A DNA stretch of 64,000 bases from Maribacter algicola (GTDB lineage: Bacteria > Bacteroidota > Bacteroidia > Flavobacteriales > Flavobacteriaceae): the NCBI RefSeq assembly GCF_003933245.1, contig NZ_QUSX01000002.1:992001-1056000 (forward strand). The letters run 5' to 3'. Shown here one piece after another: positions 18,637-26,403 of the stretch (within the stretch, counting starts at the first letter, position 1; each line of letters begins with the position of its first letter). The notes beneath the pieces were generated by a model. The model was not told the DNA's origin. It did no database searches and worked only from the letters and a program-made list of their open reading frames with translations. The position numbers and the translations under genes are program-made.

Positions 18637-18644
18637 CAAAGCTA
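18637..18644 (-). promoter_or_regulatory. Flavobacterial -7 promoter box (TAGCTTTG) of the RND operon
   Basis: Minus-strand TAGCTTTG fits TAnnTTTG. It lies 36 bases before the adaptor start, leaving a short leader. No clear -33 TTG at normal spacing. A T/A-tract (TTTTTTTAAAAAAA) lies just upstream. Confidence 0.45.
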
Positions 18645-19005
18645 GGCCTAAAACCCTTTTTTTAAAAAAAGTTGTGTTTTATTTAACAGGTCTTAACACT
18701 TTCGTTTGAGGAAAAATGAAATGAAAAAGCCCGAATTTGAGTATTTGCTAAATAAAGGGGCACTAACGGATTGGAACTAGTCCCAGTAGCGGGACACAAC
18801 ACAGATGGCAAAACTATCTCCCCCGTCTGAATTGCTTTACCATACGATTGGATGAATACTTTAGTGGGGAACGAGCATAATGTTTGTGCCAGCGAGGGGC
18901 ATTTATACAGAGCCTTTCGACTGACGCTCAAGACAGGCTAGGCGACGGAAAATCTATTGAAATTAGATTTCTCACAGTCATTTTATTTCGGTTCGAAATG
19001 ACTTT
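18645..19005. other. Intergenic region between efflux operon and RidA-like gene
   Basis: About 360 bases without a supportable gene. Short frames here lack recognisable protein features. A small inverted repeat (AAATCTA at 18950-18956, TAGATTT at 18964-18970) could be a weak terminator for the RidA-like gene. The segment around 18915-18940 resembles dispersed non-coding repeats I have seen in flavobacterial genomes, but I cannot confirm copies within this window. Confidence 0.35.
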
Positions 19006-19497
19006 TTATTTCCTTTCCACGACCGCTATCGCATCGATCTCCACCTTCCATTCCGGCAAACCCAAGGCCTGTACCCCCACCAAGGTGCTGGCGGGCATGT
19101 CCTTATCGCCCAAAAGCTGTTTGCGAACGGTTCTAAAAGTATCTAAATAGGCGGGTTGGTAATCCACGATATAGGTATTGTATTTGACCACATCATCAAA
19201 ACTGGCGCCTGAATGTTCCAAGGTTTTTAAGAGCCCCTCCAACGCCTCCTTAAACTGACTTTCAAAATTAGGGCCCGTGCCCACTTGCCCTGAGATATGG
19301 ATGGTTTTTATGCCGTTGGCTTCCACCACCACCGCTTGGGAATACCCGGGACCTGGGTCTATGTAGGATTTGGTGAGTTGGGTTCTGGCCCCCATAGATA
19401 TCGGGGTTGGAGCTTGGGAATTGTCCGTTTCACCCGTGTTGGGTTGGCAGGAGATTACAAGCCCTAAGAGCATCATATAAGGCAATACATATTTCAT
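19006..19497 (-). CDS. RidA/YjgF-family lipoprotein lacking the catalytic arginine
   Basis: 163 residues. A lipoprotein signal (LLGLVISC, Cys 17) is followed by an Asn/Thr/Pro-rich linker and a full Rid domain (about 38-163): YSQAVVVEANGIKTIHISGQVG, the trimer-interface helix QFKEALEGLLKTLEHSGA, and DDVVKYNTYIVD. Archetypal RidA hydrolyses reactive enamine/imine intermediates in the cytoplasm using an arginine in a P-A-R-S type strand; here that position reads PASTLVGV, so the arginine is absent. The export signal and the lost arginine both argue against the RidA reaction. Rid proteins of other subgroups also lack this residue and have other or unknown roles. It stands alone. Confidence 0.85.
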   Translation of the reverse strand: MKYVLPYMMLLGLVISCQPNTGETDNSQAPTPISMGARTQLTKSYIDPGPGYSQAVVVEANGIKTIHISGQVGTGPNFESQFKEALEGLLKTLEHSGASFDDVVKYNTYIVDYQPAYLDTFRTVRKQLLGDKDMPASTLVGVQALGLPEWKVEIDAIAVVERK

Positions 19498-19651
19498 TTG
19501 GATTCTTTTTTAGTTTGTTTTTTTGCGATGAGCTCCGTTTGTTTTCATACCGTTTCATTAGTCTGTTTTGTAGTGGAACCACGCGAAATGATTCGTGCGG
19601 TAGCGGGAGAAAGGCAAGAATTATAAATCCGTATAAATGTGAAACTGGTTT

Positions 19652-19981
19652 TTAACTTAGTTCTTTGTTGTAACACGTTTTATATTCTAATTCTACTTTT
19701 TTTAACTTATATAAATCTAATTGCCTTTTATAATAATTGAATTGTTTTGCCGAAAAACTTAAACAAAAAATAAAAGGTGTTAGTATGCCTAATTTTGATA
19801 ATTCCACCGTATTTATTTGTAGACTTATAATATTCCAATTGTTAGCTTTTAAATAGAAAAAACAAAACCCAGTGATTCCCAAAAAGATTAAAATTAGAGA
19901 GATGAAGATTCTTAATTCCCATTTTTCCATTTCTTTTTTATAGAATCGGATATTCTTTTTTATTTCACTTTTTTTGGACAT
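19652..19981 (-). CDS. Hypothetical protein with two membrane helices
   Basis: 109 residues from the ATG at 19981 (MSKKSEIKKN); a longer frame would need a TTG at 20032. Two hydrophobic segments (LRIFISLILIFLGITGFCFFY and KLGILTPFIFCLSFSA) are separated by a short loop and flanked by Lys-rich ends, so both termini are probably cytoplasmic; the C-terminal part (NYYKRQLDLYKLKKVELEYK) is likely a helix. The gene is much more AT-rich than the neighbouring operons. I do not recognise a family. It is the first of three orphan genes between the RidA-like gene and tRNA-Ser. Confidence 0.5.
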   Translation of the reverse strand: MSKKSEIKKNIRFYKKEMEKWELRIFISLILIFLGITGFCFFYLKANNWNIISLQINTVELSKLGILTPFIFCLSFSAKQFNYYKRQLDLYKLKKVELEYKTCYNKELS

Positions 19982-20183
19982 ACAGTTGTTTAATCCTATT
20001 ACAAAGATATTTTTCAACTGTTTGTAAATCAAGTGTTTTGCTGATGAGTTATTAACGTTGATTTGTAATATGTCAATATATTATAAATCAATTATACGTT
20101 AAGTACCTATAGTGCTGATATTTTGTATTTTTGAATAGGAATATAAATACTATATTCTAATAGTTGTAAATAACTTGTATAAT

Positions 20184-20522
20184 ATGAAACTTTATATAGT
20201 AAAAGGCATTGAAATTGATAGAAAAGAGTCAAACGATACAAATAAAAGAGTAGATAGTTTTATTGGTTATTATAGCAATCTCAAGGAATTATATAGTCAG
20301 TTTCAGCGTAAATCAATAAAATCGTATTCCTCTGTAGCAAGTAAAATTAATGATTCAAATTTCTACGTTACCTATGATTCTAAATTTTTGGTAGATGGGA
20401 AAATGATGAAGTTTCAACAAATTAGAATCCAAAGAGTTCAGGTAAACCAAACATATAATCAAATGAAATATGTAAATATTAGCCCTTTTATCGCTCAACA
20501 ATTCAGTGATTTCAAATTTTAA
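20184..20522 (+). CDS. Hypothetical protein (112 aa) in AT-rich region
   Basis: Soluble, basic, 112 residues from ATG 20184 (MKLYIVKGIEID); a TTG nine bases earlier is a less likely start. It has no signal peptide or membrane helix. The composition is rich in Lys, Ser, Tyr, Asn and Gln, and it reads like a small alpha/beta protein (YIVKGIEI, NFYVTYDSKFLVDG, KFQQIRIQRVQV). No known family is recognised. Its AT content is higher than that of the flanking operons and it stands alone on the plus strand. The sequence GTTGGGC follows the stop within about 40 bases, in a non-coding stretch that ends at the next orphan gene. Confidence 0.5.
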   Translation: MKLYIVKGIEIDRKESNDTNKRVDSFIGYYSNLKELYSQFQRKSIKSYSSVASKINDSNFYVTYDSKFLVDGKMMKFQQIRIQRVQVNQTYNQMKYVNISPFIAQQFSDFKF

Positions 20523-20616
20523 GTAAGCCTTTGTGGTTTTAGAAATGTGTTACAACGGTTGGGCTATGATTTCGTAGCGACGTTTTCCTGCAGGAAATTG
20601 TCGGTTAGAAATCGGG

Positions 20617-20686
20617 CCCTGTTAAAGGTTAATGGTTTTAAATTTAGCGAAAATGCAGCAATGAATTATAACAGGGGTTAGCCACT
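20617..20686. repeat. Inverted-repeat boundary, left side of orphan lipoprotein gene
   Basis: Contains GTTAGCCACT (20677-20686), whose exact reverse complement AGTGGCTAAC occurs at 21195-21204 on the other side of the 20678-21181 gene. A second inverted pair, CCCTGTTA (20617-20624) and TAACAGGG (20669-20676), lies in the same stretch, and GTTGGGC occurs slightly upstream. The layout resembles a gene-cassette boundary, but no site was confirmed. Confidence 0.45.
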
Positions 20687-21181
20687 GTTTTTATTTTTGA
20701 GTTTTTGTTTTAGCAACTCGATTTCTTTAGTCAGATTTTTTTCATCCATATAGATGATTAAACTGTCCGATTTTATTTCAAAATTTCTACTATACTTTTC
20801 AATCCAAGTTGATGAAATATAGGAATTCAGATTATCTGGGTCAGGGTAAAAAGGCTCATCAAAGTCAATTGATTCCGATTCCTTTTTTAATTTATTGTGT
20901 TGAAAACCTGAGTCAGATTCCAATTCAATCTCGAAAGGTTTATGATTGTCAAAAGTAATCCGAACTTGTGGAGAGTAACAAAATCCAGTCATTTCTCCAA
21001 TGGTGAAATTACCGTTTTTGTCAGAAGTCGAAGTTAGATTTTTGTTGACCATTTCAATTTTCGCTCCACTTATAGGTTTGCCGATCTCTGATGAAATAAT
21101 TTGCCCATTTACTTGAATCCAACAATCGCAAGAACATAGCAAAAGAGAAATTCCACTTAGTATTAAAAACTTGATTTTCAT
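20678..21181 (-). CDS. Lipoprotein with carboxypeptidase-regulatory-like (Ig-like) domain
   Basis: 167 residues with a lipoprotein signal (ILSGISLLLCSC) and then VNGQIISSEIGKPISGAKIEMVNKN followed by TSTSDKNGNFTIGEMTG: the typical start and turn of a carboxypeptidase D regulatory-like domain, a small beta sandwich common on Bacteroidota surface proteins. The C-terminal third is polar and ends in a charged helix (KNLTKEIELLKQKLKNK). Function unknown; probably cell-envelope. The gene is AT-rich and flanked by a 10-base inverted repeat (20677-20686 and 21195-21204), suggesting it arrived or moves as a unit. Confidence 0.7.
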   Translation of the reverse strand: MKIKFLILSGISLLLCSCDCWIQVNGQIISSEIGKPISGAKIEMVNKNLTSTSDKNGNFTIGEMTGFCYSPQVRITFDNHKPFEIELESDSGFQHNKLKKESESIDFDEPFYPDPDNLNSYISSTWIEKYSRNFEIKSDSLIIYMDEKNLTKEIELLKQKLKNKNSG

Positions 21182-21194
21182 AGAGTTATAAAAT

Positions 21195-21204
21195 AGTGGC
21201 TAAC
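21195..21204. repeat. Inverted-repeat boundary, right side of orphan lipoprotein gene
   Basis: AGTGGCTAAC is the exact reverse complement of 20677-20686. Similarity continues weakly outwards (TAACA and T-rich sides on both ends), so the gene is bracketed by imperfect inverted repeats. Confidence 0.45.
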
Positions 21205-21389
21205 TTGTTAAAATTGATGTAAAATACATCTTTATACCTCCAATATAGGAATTAAACCGATGAAAGTGTTGATGTAAAGTGTCTTCAATTATTACTGCCT
21301 TTCGTAGTTAAGGCGGATGGGATTCACTGCATGCATCCCAAACAGGCAATCCCGGGCAAGCATGAAACCCTGCACAAACTACGTTTGTT

Positions 21390-21452
21390 GGGTTTTGTGT
21401 TTTGATCCGCTTGCAAAAGCATGCTTTTGACGCTACTTAAAACACAAAACCC
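21390..21452 (-). other. Long imperfect hairpin downstream of tRNA-Ser
   Basis: The arms GGGTTTTGTGTTTT (21390-21403) and AAAACACAAAACCC (21439-21452) are perfect inverses. The centre holds a 16-base perfect palindrome, CAAAAGCATGCTTTTG, separated from the arms by unpaired stretches of about 9 bases. The right arm also belongs to the next hairpin (21448-21471), so only one of the two can form at a time. Confidence 0.55.
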
Positions 21453-21471
21453 GCAACTTTCGTTGCGGGTT
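21448..21471 (-). terminator. Hairpin terminator after tRNA-Ser
   Basis: AACCCGCAAC (21448-21457) and GTTGCGGGTT (21462-21471) form a 10-bp stem with a four-base loop, 7 bases past the tRNA 3' end. The T-run on the minus strand is short. The stem is also usable from the plus strand. Confidence 0.6.
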
Positions 21472-21478
21472 TCTTTTG

Positions 21479-21563
21479 CGGAGAAAGAGGGATTCGAACC
21501 CCCGGAGGTGTGACCCTCAACAGTTTTCAAGACTGCCGCATTCGACCACTCTGCCATTTCTCC
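21479..21563 (-). tRNA. tRNA-Ser(TGA)
   Basis: The minus strand folds as a class II tRNA: acceptor GGAGAAA pairs with TTTCTCC and is followed by discriminator G; D arm GGCAGAGTGG; anticodon stem-loop CAGTCTTGAAAACTG with anticodon TGA; a long variable arm (TTGAGGGTCACACCTCC region); T arm GGGGGTTCGAATCCCTC. It reads UCA codons (and probably other UCN). No CCA is encoded. A -7 box lies upstream at 21575-21582. Confidence 0.95.
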
Positions 21564-21574
21564 TAATGCGGGTG

Positions 21575-21582
21575 CAAATATA
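21575..21582 (-). promoter_or_regulatory. Flavobacterial -7 promoter box (TATATTTG) of tRNA-Ser
   Basis: Minus-strand TATATTTG fits TAnnTTTG and ends 12 bases before the mature tRNA 5' end, a suitable distance for a short 5' leader. Confidence 0.5.
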
Positions 21583-21693
21583 GAAAGGTTTTTACTTCTT
21601 TTAAAAACTTTTCTACTATTATTCGTATGTTTCCTTTTAATCCGACATTTGTTCCCTGGCACCGGATAAAATCCTTTTTATAACTTACCTCCC

Positions 21694-22701
21694 ATGGTAC
21701 ACCCCTTGGTTAGCATCATCATCCCCTTTAAAAATACATCCGCCTATCTGGAGGAGTGCCTGAATTCCGTTCTGTCCCAAAGCTATTCCCATTGGGAAAT
21801 AATCGCGGTGGACGATAACTCTACGGATGCAAGCCTTAAATTGGTGCAAGGCTTCGCACAAAAAGACACACGGATAAACGTATATCCAAATACAGGCAAA
21901 GGCGTTATACAGGCCTTACAAACGGCCTATGCCCATTGCCGCGGCTCCTTTATTACCCGAATGGATTCCGACGATATTATGACCCCAGACCGCCTACAGG
22001 TCATGACCAATTTGTTGTTGGAACATGGTGAGGGACATGTTGCCGTAGGACAAGTGAAGTATTTTTCGGACCGAGGTATTAGCGATGGTTACGATCGCTA
22101 TGAAAAATGGCTGAACGGACTAACGGAGAAAGGAACGAATTTTACCGAAATTTACAAGGAATGTGTCATCCCCTCCCCCTGCTGGATGGTTTACCGGTCA
22201 GATTTTGAGGCCTGTGAAGGATTCAATCCCCAAAGATATCCAGAAGATTACGACCTTACCTTTCGGTTTTACGAAAAAGGACTCCACATTATCCCATGCG
22301 ATAAAACCCTGCTGTATTGGAGGGACTATGACCACAGAACTTCGCGCACCAGCGAACATTACGCCCAAAACTATTTTTTGGACATAAAACTTCATTACTT
22401 CTTAAAATTAGATCATGATACCAACCGACCACTTGTGGTCTGGGGTGCCGGATTCAAGGGGAAAAGGATTGCCCAATCGCTCACCGAAAAGAATATTGAA
22501 TTCTCATGGATCTGTGATAATCCAAAAAAAATTGGAAAGGAAATCTATGGCCATACCCTGCTTTCCTTCCAGGAACTCGACCACATTAAACATCCCCAAA
22601 GCATTATAACCGTTGCCAATGAGGAGGCACAAAAGGAAATTAGGGCCTTTTTTAAGCAAAGGACGATGCGTAATATGTTGGATTACTTCTTTTTATGTTG
22701 A
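21694..22701 (+). CDS. Family 2 glycosyltransferase with C-terminal Rossmann-like domain
   Basis: 335 residues. Residues 1 to about 230 are a GT-A fold family 2 glycosyltransferase: VSIIIPFKNTSAYLEECLNS, AVDDNSTDAS, and RMDSDDIMTPDRL carrying the metal-binding DxD-type motif, then YPEDYDLTFRFYEKG, which supplies the catalytic acidic residues. After about 245 comes VVWGAGFKGKRIAQSLTEK followed by WICDNPKKIGKEIYG, which looks like a nucleotide-binding Rossmann unit of the kind fused to some sugar-modifying enzymes. There is no signal peptide or membrane helix. It adds a sugar to a lipid-linked or protein acceptor; donor and acceptor are unknown. It stands alone between tRNA-Ser and the BatA-type gene. 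Confidence 0.85.
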   Translation: MVHPLVSIIIPFKNTSAYLEECLNSVLSQSYSHWEIIAVDDNSTDASLKLVQGFAQKDTRINVYPNTGKGVIQALQTAYAHCRGSFITRMDSDDIMTPDRLQVMTNLLLEHGEGHVAVGQVKYFSDRGISDGYDRYEKWLNGLTEKGTNFTEIYKECVIPSPCWMVYRSDFEACEGFNPQRYPEDYDLTFRFYEKGLHIIPCDKTLLYWRDYDHRTSRTSEHYAQNYFLDIKLHYFLKLDHDTNRPLVVWGAGFKGKRIAQSLTEKNIEFSWICDNPKKIGKEIYGHTLLSFQELDHIKHPQSIITVANEEAQKEIRAFFKQRTMRNMLDYFFLC

Positions 22702-22857
22702 TACAGAGAGATGTTGGGCAATGCTCAGTGCATCCAGATTTTGCAATTTCAAACCAGACACCAAAGGAAATATTCCAAGGAAAATCAATTACACCCCACT
22801 CTGATAATTTGAACCTATACGGGGAACATAAAATGGGGAATATCAAGTCAAAATAAG

Positions 22858-22865
22858 TATCTTTG
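22858..22865 (+). promoter_or_regulatory. Flavobacterial -7 promoter box (TATCTTTG)
   Basis: TATCTTTG, a perfect TAnnTTTG, lies 17 bases before the start of the BatA-type gene. It suggests that the run of genes 22883-27063 has its own promoter. Confidence 0.5.
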
Positions 22866-22882
22866 ACCAATCACTTAAAGGA

Positions 22883-24802
22883 ATGCAGTTTAAATATCCA
22901 GAACTTCTTTGGGCTCTTTTGTTACTGGCCATTCCCATAATCATTCACCTTTTTCAGCTTCGCCGTTTTAAGAAAACACCCTTTACCAATGTAAAATTGC
23001 TCAAAAAGGTCGTATCCGAATCCAGAAAGAGCAGTGTTCTGAAAAAGTGGCTCATTCTACTCGCTAGATTGGGCATTTTTGCAAGTTTGATCCTAGCCTT
23101 TGCCCAGCCCTTTAGTGCCAATGAGAATGCCCTTAAACCTCAGGAAACGGTCATATATCTAGACAATTCCTTTAGCATGCAGGCAAAATTGGACAACGGT
23201 ACCCTATTGCAAAATATGGTGCAGGAACTTATTAGAACCGTACCCAAAAACAGCGCGTTTAGCCTATTCACCAATGATAAGGTTTTTGAGGACGTTGAAA
23301 TTGCGGATATACAGAACGAGTTGATCGACCTCTCCCCTAGTACGAACCAATTGACCCTGGACCAGGTACTTTTAAAAAGCACTTCCATGTTCGATTCAGA
23401 TCCGGCCTCCCTAAAAAGAACGGTACTTATTTCGGATTTTCAGGAACGGTTGGGACCTTTGCCAAAATTGGATGAAAACCCCAACGTCTATGTAATTCAA
23501 CAGGTCCCTAAGGATTTGGTGAACGTTTCCATAGATTCCGTTTACATTTCGGATTCGGACACTGAGGTCATTGAACTCACCACCATACTGTCTTCGAACA
23601 CAAGCCTTGAAACACACGCTGTTTCCCTTTACAACGGGGATGATTTAATCGCGAAAACATCGGCTGCCTTTAACGATTCAAGAATTGCATCGGTGACCTT
23701 TTCCATCCCTGCCAACGCCCCTATCGCCGGAAGGATTGTCATTTCGGATACGGGACTCCCCTACGATAATGAATTCTTTTTCAATTTGGAACGTCCTAAA
23801 AAAATCAAGGTGCTGGCAATTTCCAATGGGGATATCGACTTTTTAACTAGGATATACAATGCCAACGAATTTGATTTGACTTCCACCCCATTGGGCCAGG
23901 TAAACTATGGGGCCATAGAAGATTATGACCTGATAGTTTTAAATGAATTGGAAGAAATACCCACAGGTCTGGAAAATACGCTACGCACCTTTGTTGCCCA
24001 AGGAGGAACTTTTGTGGTAATCCCGGCGACTGTTATTGACCTTGCGTCCTATAATAGGTTCGCCACCTCCTTTTTCAACACCAACTATGGAGCGTATGTA
24101 GTACAAAAGGCGGCCATTTCCACTATTGCCTTTGAGCATCCCATTTTTAGGAATGTCTTCAATAAACGGGTAACCAATTTTCAATATCCAGAGGTTAACA
24201 GTTATTTCAGCCTACGTTCAGAGGGGCAAAACGTCCTGACTTTTCAAAACGGGAACGCATTTCTAATAGGCGGTGAGAATTCCTATTTCTTCTCTGCGGC
24301 ATTGGATGGGGAAAATTCAAATTTCAAGAGTTCCCCCCTCATTGTGCCTACCTTTTATAACATTGCCCGCAACAGTCTAAAATTGCCCAAGCTATATCAC
24401 ACCTTGGGCAGATACGAAGAACTGGAAATACCTGTTTCCCTGCCCAAGGACCATATCCTAAAAATTGCGACCAATGCCTATGAATTCATCCCGCAGCAAA
24501 TTTCCCTACCTAAAAAAGTCCAATTGACCTTTGATGAAAACCCAACTGAGGATGGTATTTTTCAAATTATGAACGGGGATGAAGTGTTAGGAAAAATCAG
24601 TTTTAACTTCGATCGCAAGGAGAGTGGGCTTAGGTATCAAGATATTGGCAATATTGAAAGCGACAGGGTTCTTGATTCAATTTTCAAATTTTTCGACGAG
24701 GTCCAAAAAACCAACAGCGTCAACGAATTTTGGAAATGGTTTGCTATTTTAGCACTGGTTTTTGTACTAACGGAATCCGCACTTCAAAGGTTCTTAAAAT
24801 AA
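22883..24802 (+). CDS. BatA-domain membrane protein with vWA-like region
   Basis: 639 residues. The N-terminus matches the BatA/aerotolerance-regulator N-terminal domain: PELLWALLLLAIPIIIHLF, RRFKKTPFTNVKLLKK, then a second helix LILLARLGIFASLILAFAQP. After this comes a von Willebrand A-like domain with the DxSxS-type metal site in YLDNSFSMQ (about 91-99). Then there is a long periplasmic part that includes a glutamine-amidotransferase-like segment (YDLIVLNELEEIPTGLENTL) and a single C-terminal membrane helix (WFAILALVFVLTESAL). Such proteins are common in Bacteroidota next to or apart from the BatABCDE set. The role is unclear; an envelope function is likely. The next gene follows 7 bases later. 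Confidence 0.82.
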   Translation: MQFKYPELLWALLLLAIPIIIHLFQLRRFKKTPFTNVKLLKKVVSESRKSSVLKKWLILLARLGIFASLILAFAQPFSANENALKPQETVIYLDNSFSMQAKLDNGTLLQNMVQELIRTVPKNSAFSLFTNDKVFEDVEIADIQNELIDLSPSTNQLTLDQVLLKSTSMFDSDPASLKRTVLISDFQERLGPLPKLDENPNVYVIQQVPKDLVNVSIDSVYISDSDTEVIELTTILSSNTSLETHAVSLYNGDDLIAKTSAAFNDSRIASVTFSIPANAPIAGRIVISDTGLPYDNEFFFNLERPKKIKVLAISNGDIDFLTRIYNANEFDLTSTPLGQVNYGAIEDYDLIVLNELEEIPTGLENTLRTFVAQGGTFVVIPATVIDLASYNRFATSFFNTNYGAYVVQKAAISTIAFEHPIFRNVFNKRVTNFQYPEVNSYFSLRSEGQNVLTFQNGNAFLIGGENSYFFSAALDGENSNFKSSPLIVPTFYNIARNSLKLPKLYHTLGRYEELEIPVSLPKDHILKIATNAYEFIPQQISLPKKVQLTFDENPTEDGIFQIMNGDEVLGKISFNFDRKESGLRYQDIGNIESDRVLDSIFKFFDEVQKTNSVNEFWKWFAILALVFVLTESALQRFLK

Positions 24803-24809
24803 CTCTTAG

Positions 24810-26069
24810 ATGAACATACTTCTAAAATCGGTAAAGCTCATACATGGGAAATCCAAGGAATTCCACCTTAAGAAAAGAGATATTTTAATCAAGAACGGCA
24901 TCATAGAAAAAATTGGAACCGATATTGATGCACCGTCCAAAGCAAAAATAATCGACCATAAAAATCTACATGTCTCCCTAGGATGGATAGATACCGGGGC
25001 AAGTTTTGGCGAACCGGGGTATGAGGAAAGAGAAACCATTACAAATGGTCTAGATACGGCAGCGCGGAGCGGGTTTACCGATGTAATTTTGAATCCCAAC
25101 AGTTTTCCCCTCCCTGATAGTAGTTCCGATATTGTTTTCCTGAAAAATGCTGGAAAAGGCCATCTCACCAATATTCACCCTTTGGGTAACCTTACTGTAA
25201 ACGGCGATGGGGAAACCCTGGCGGAACTGTATGACATGAAAAATGCGGGGGCCGTGGGGTTCTATGATTTCAAACATGCAGTCTCCAACCCCAACCTGCT
25301 GAAAATCGCCCTGCAATACGCACAAAACTTCAACGGCATGGTGCTATCCTTTCCCATGGACACCCATATTGCCGGAAAGGGAAACGTGAACGAAGGGACC
25401 GTTAGCACCAAACTTGGGTTAAAAGGAATTCCGGCCATGGCCGAAGAGCTTCAGGTTTCCAGGGACCTGTTCATTTTGGAATATACCGGGGGCAAACTGC
25501 ATATCCCTACCATCAGTACCGCAGACTCCGTGAAACTAATAGCAGCGGCCAAGAAAAAGGGACTCCAGGTTACGTGCAGCGTAGCTGTTCACAACCTATT
25601 CCAAACGGACGAAGTGCTGGAGGGTTTTGAGAGCAACTACAAGGTCTTGCCGCCCTTACGGACTTCCAAGGATTGCAAAGAACTCATAAAAGCCGTTAAA
25701 AATGGCACCATCGATTTTGTGACCGCTGACCATACCCCCCTGAACATTGAGTTGAAAAAGGTGGAATTTGAGAATGCCGATTATGGCACCATAGGCCTGG
25801 AAAGTAGTTTTGGGGCCTTGAACCAGTTATTTACCTTGGAGGAAACGATTGATATACTCACCCGGGGCAGGGAACTATTCGGGATTGAAATTCCTGAATT
25901 TAAAGAAGGTGCCAAAGCAACCTTGACCCTATTCGACCCAGACCCGGAATATACCTTTACCGAAGCCCACATCGCCAGTAATTCAAAAAACAGTCTATTC
26001 TTGGGCCATACACTTAAGGGAACGGTGCTAGGTACGATTGCCAACGACCAAATCCACATAAATATCTAG
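24810..26069 (+). CDS. Dihydroorotase-like amidohydrolase lacking the HxH metal motif
   Basis: 419 residues with the amidohydrolase layout: an N-terminal beta sandwich (IKNGIIEKIGTDID), a barrel and a C-terminal sandwich return (EGAKATLTLFDPD). Dihydroorotase turns carbamoyl-aspartate into dihydroorotate in pyrimidine synthesis. The position of the essential PGxIDxHxH motif reads LGWIDTGASFGEPGYEER (57-74): both histidines of HxH are gone, although the following EPG, the later LHIPTIST histidine and the VTADHTP aspartate remain. It should not bind the usual two metals and may be a non-catalytic partner of aspartate transcarbamoylase, as in other bacteria with PyrC' proteins, or have another job. 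Clustered with BatA-type and DUF4870-like genes, not with pyr genes. Confidence 0.82.
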   Translation: MNILLKSVKLIHGKSKEFHLKKRDILIKNGIIEKIGTDIDAPSKAKIIDHKNLHVSLGWIDTGASFGEPGYEERETITNGLDTAARSGFTDVILNPNSFPLPDSSSDIVFLKNAGKGHLTNIHPLGNLTVNGDGETLAELYDMKNAGAVGFYDFKHAVSNPNLLKIALQYAQNFNGMVLSFPMDTHIAGKGNVNEGTVSTKLGLKGIPAMAEELQVSRDLFILEYTGGKLHIPTISTADSVKLIAAAKKKGLQVTCSVAVHNLFQTDEVLEGFESNYKVLPPLRTSKDCKELIKAVKNGTIDFVTADHTPLNIELKKVEFENADYGTIGLESSFGALNQLFTLEETIDILTRGRELFGIEIPEFKEGAKATLTLFDPDPEYTFTEAHIASNSKNSLFLGHTLKGTVLGTIANDQIHINI

Positions 26070-26073
26070 AAGT

Positions 26074-26400
26074 ATGGCAGAAAATGTAGTTGAAGGAAAA
26101 AACACGGCCATTATTTCCTATTTGACCCTCATTGGGGCCCTAATAGCCATTACCATGAATATGGAGCCCAAACATGACTTTGCAAGATTTCATATTAGGC
26201 AGGCCTTTGGCATCCACCTTTTGTTCCACGCTTTTGCCCTTTTTTCCAGTGTTTGGTACAACCAGTACGGCCTGTACGGACTTTATATCTGCTATTTGGC
26301 ACTTTGGTTTTATGGGTTCTTGGGCGCCCTCAACAATAAAAAGCAAGGTGTACCTTTGTTAGGAACCTATTTTCAAAAATGGTTCACTTTTATCCAATAG
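26074..26400 (+). CDS. Small DUF4870-like membrane protein
   Basis: 108 residues with three to four hydrophobic segments (AIISYLTLIGALIAITMN, FGIHLLFHAFALFSS, LYGLYICYLALWFYGFLGAL) and the stretch HDFARFHIRQAFGIHL between the first two. The arrangement of a first helix, a charged FxRFHxRQ-type loop and further helices is typical of DUF4870-like 'import component' proteins. Function unknown. The gene starts five bases after the dihydroorotase-like gene and ends four bases before the esterase gene, so the three are one transcript. Confidence 0.7.
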   Translation: MAENVVEGKNTAIISYLTLIGALIAITMNMEPKHDFARFHIRQAFGIHLLFHAFALFSSVWYNQYGLYGLYICYLALWFYGFLGALNNKKQGVPLLGTYFQKWFTFIQ

Positions 26401-26403
26401 ATC

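Noticed and set aside
18683..19150. Two short frames in the region between efflux operon and RidA-like gene
   Set aside because: No motif, no convincing start, partly overlapping the RidA-like gene.
19603..19615. Possible tRNA-Ser attachment-site copy (GGAGAAAG near 19606)
   Set aside because: Only 8 bases match the tRNA 3' end and there is no integrase; fortuitous.
21324..21662. 112-residue frame on the minus strand
   Set aside because: It is the translation of tRNA-Ser and its flanking hairpins (contains MAEWSNAAVLKTVEG, a well-known spurious tRNA product).
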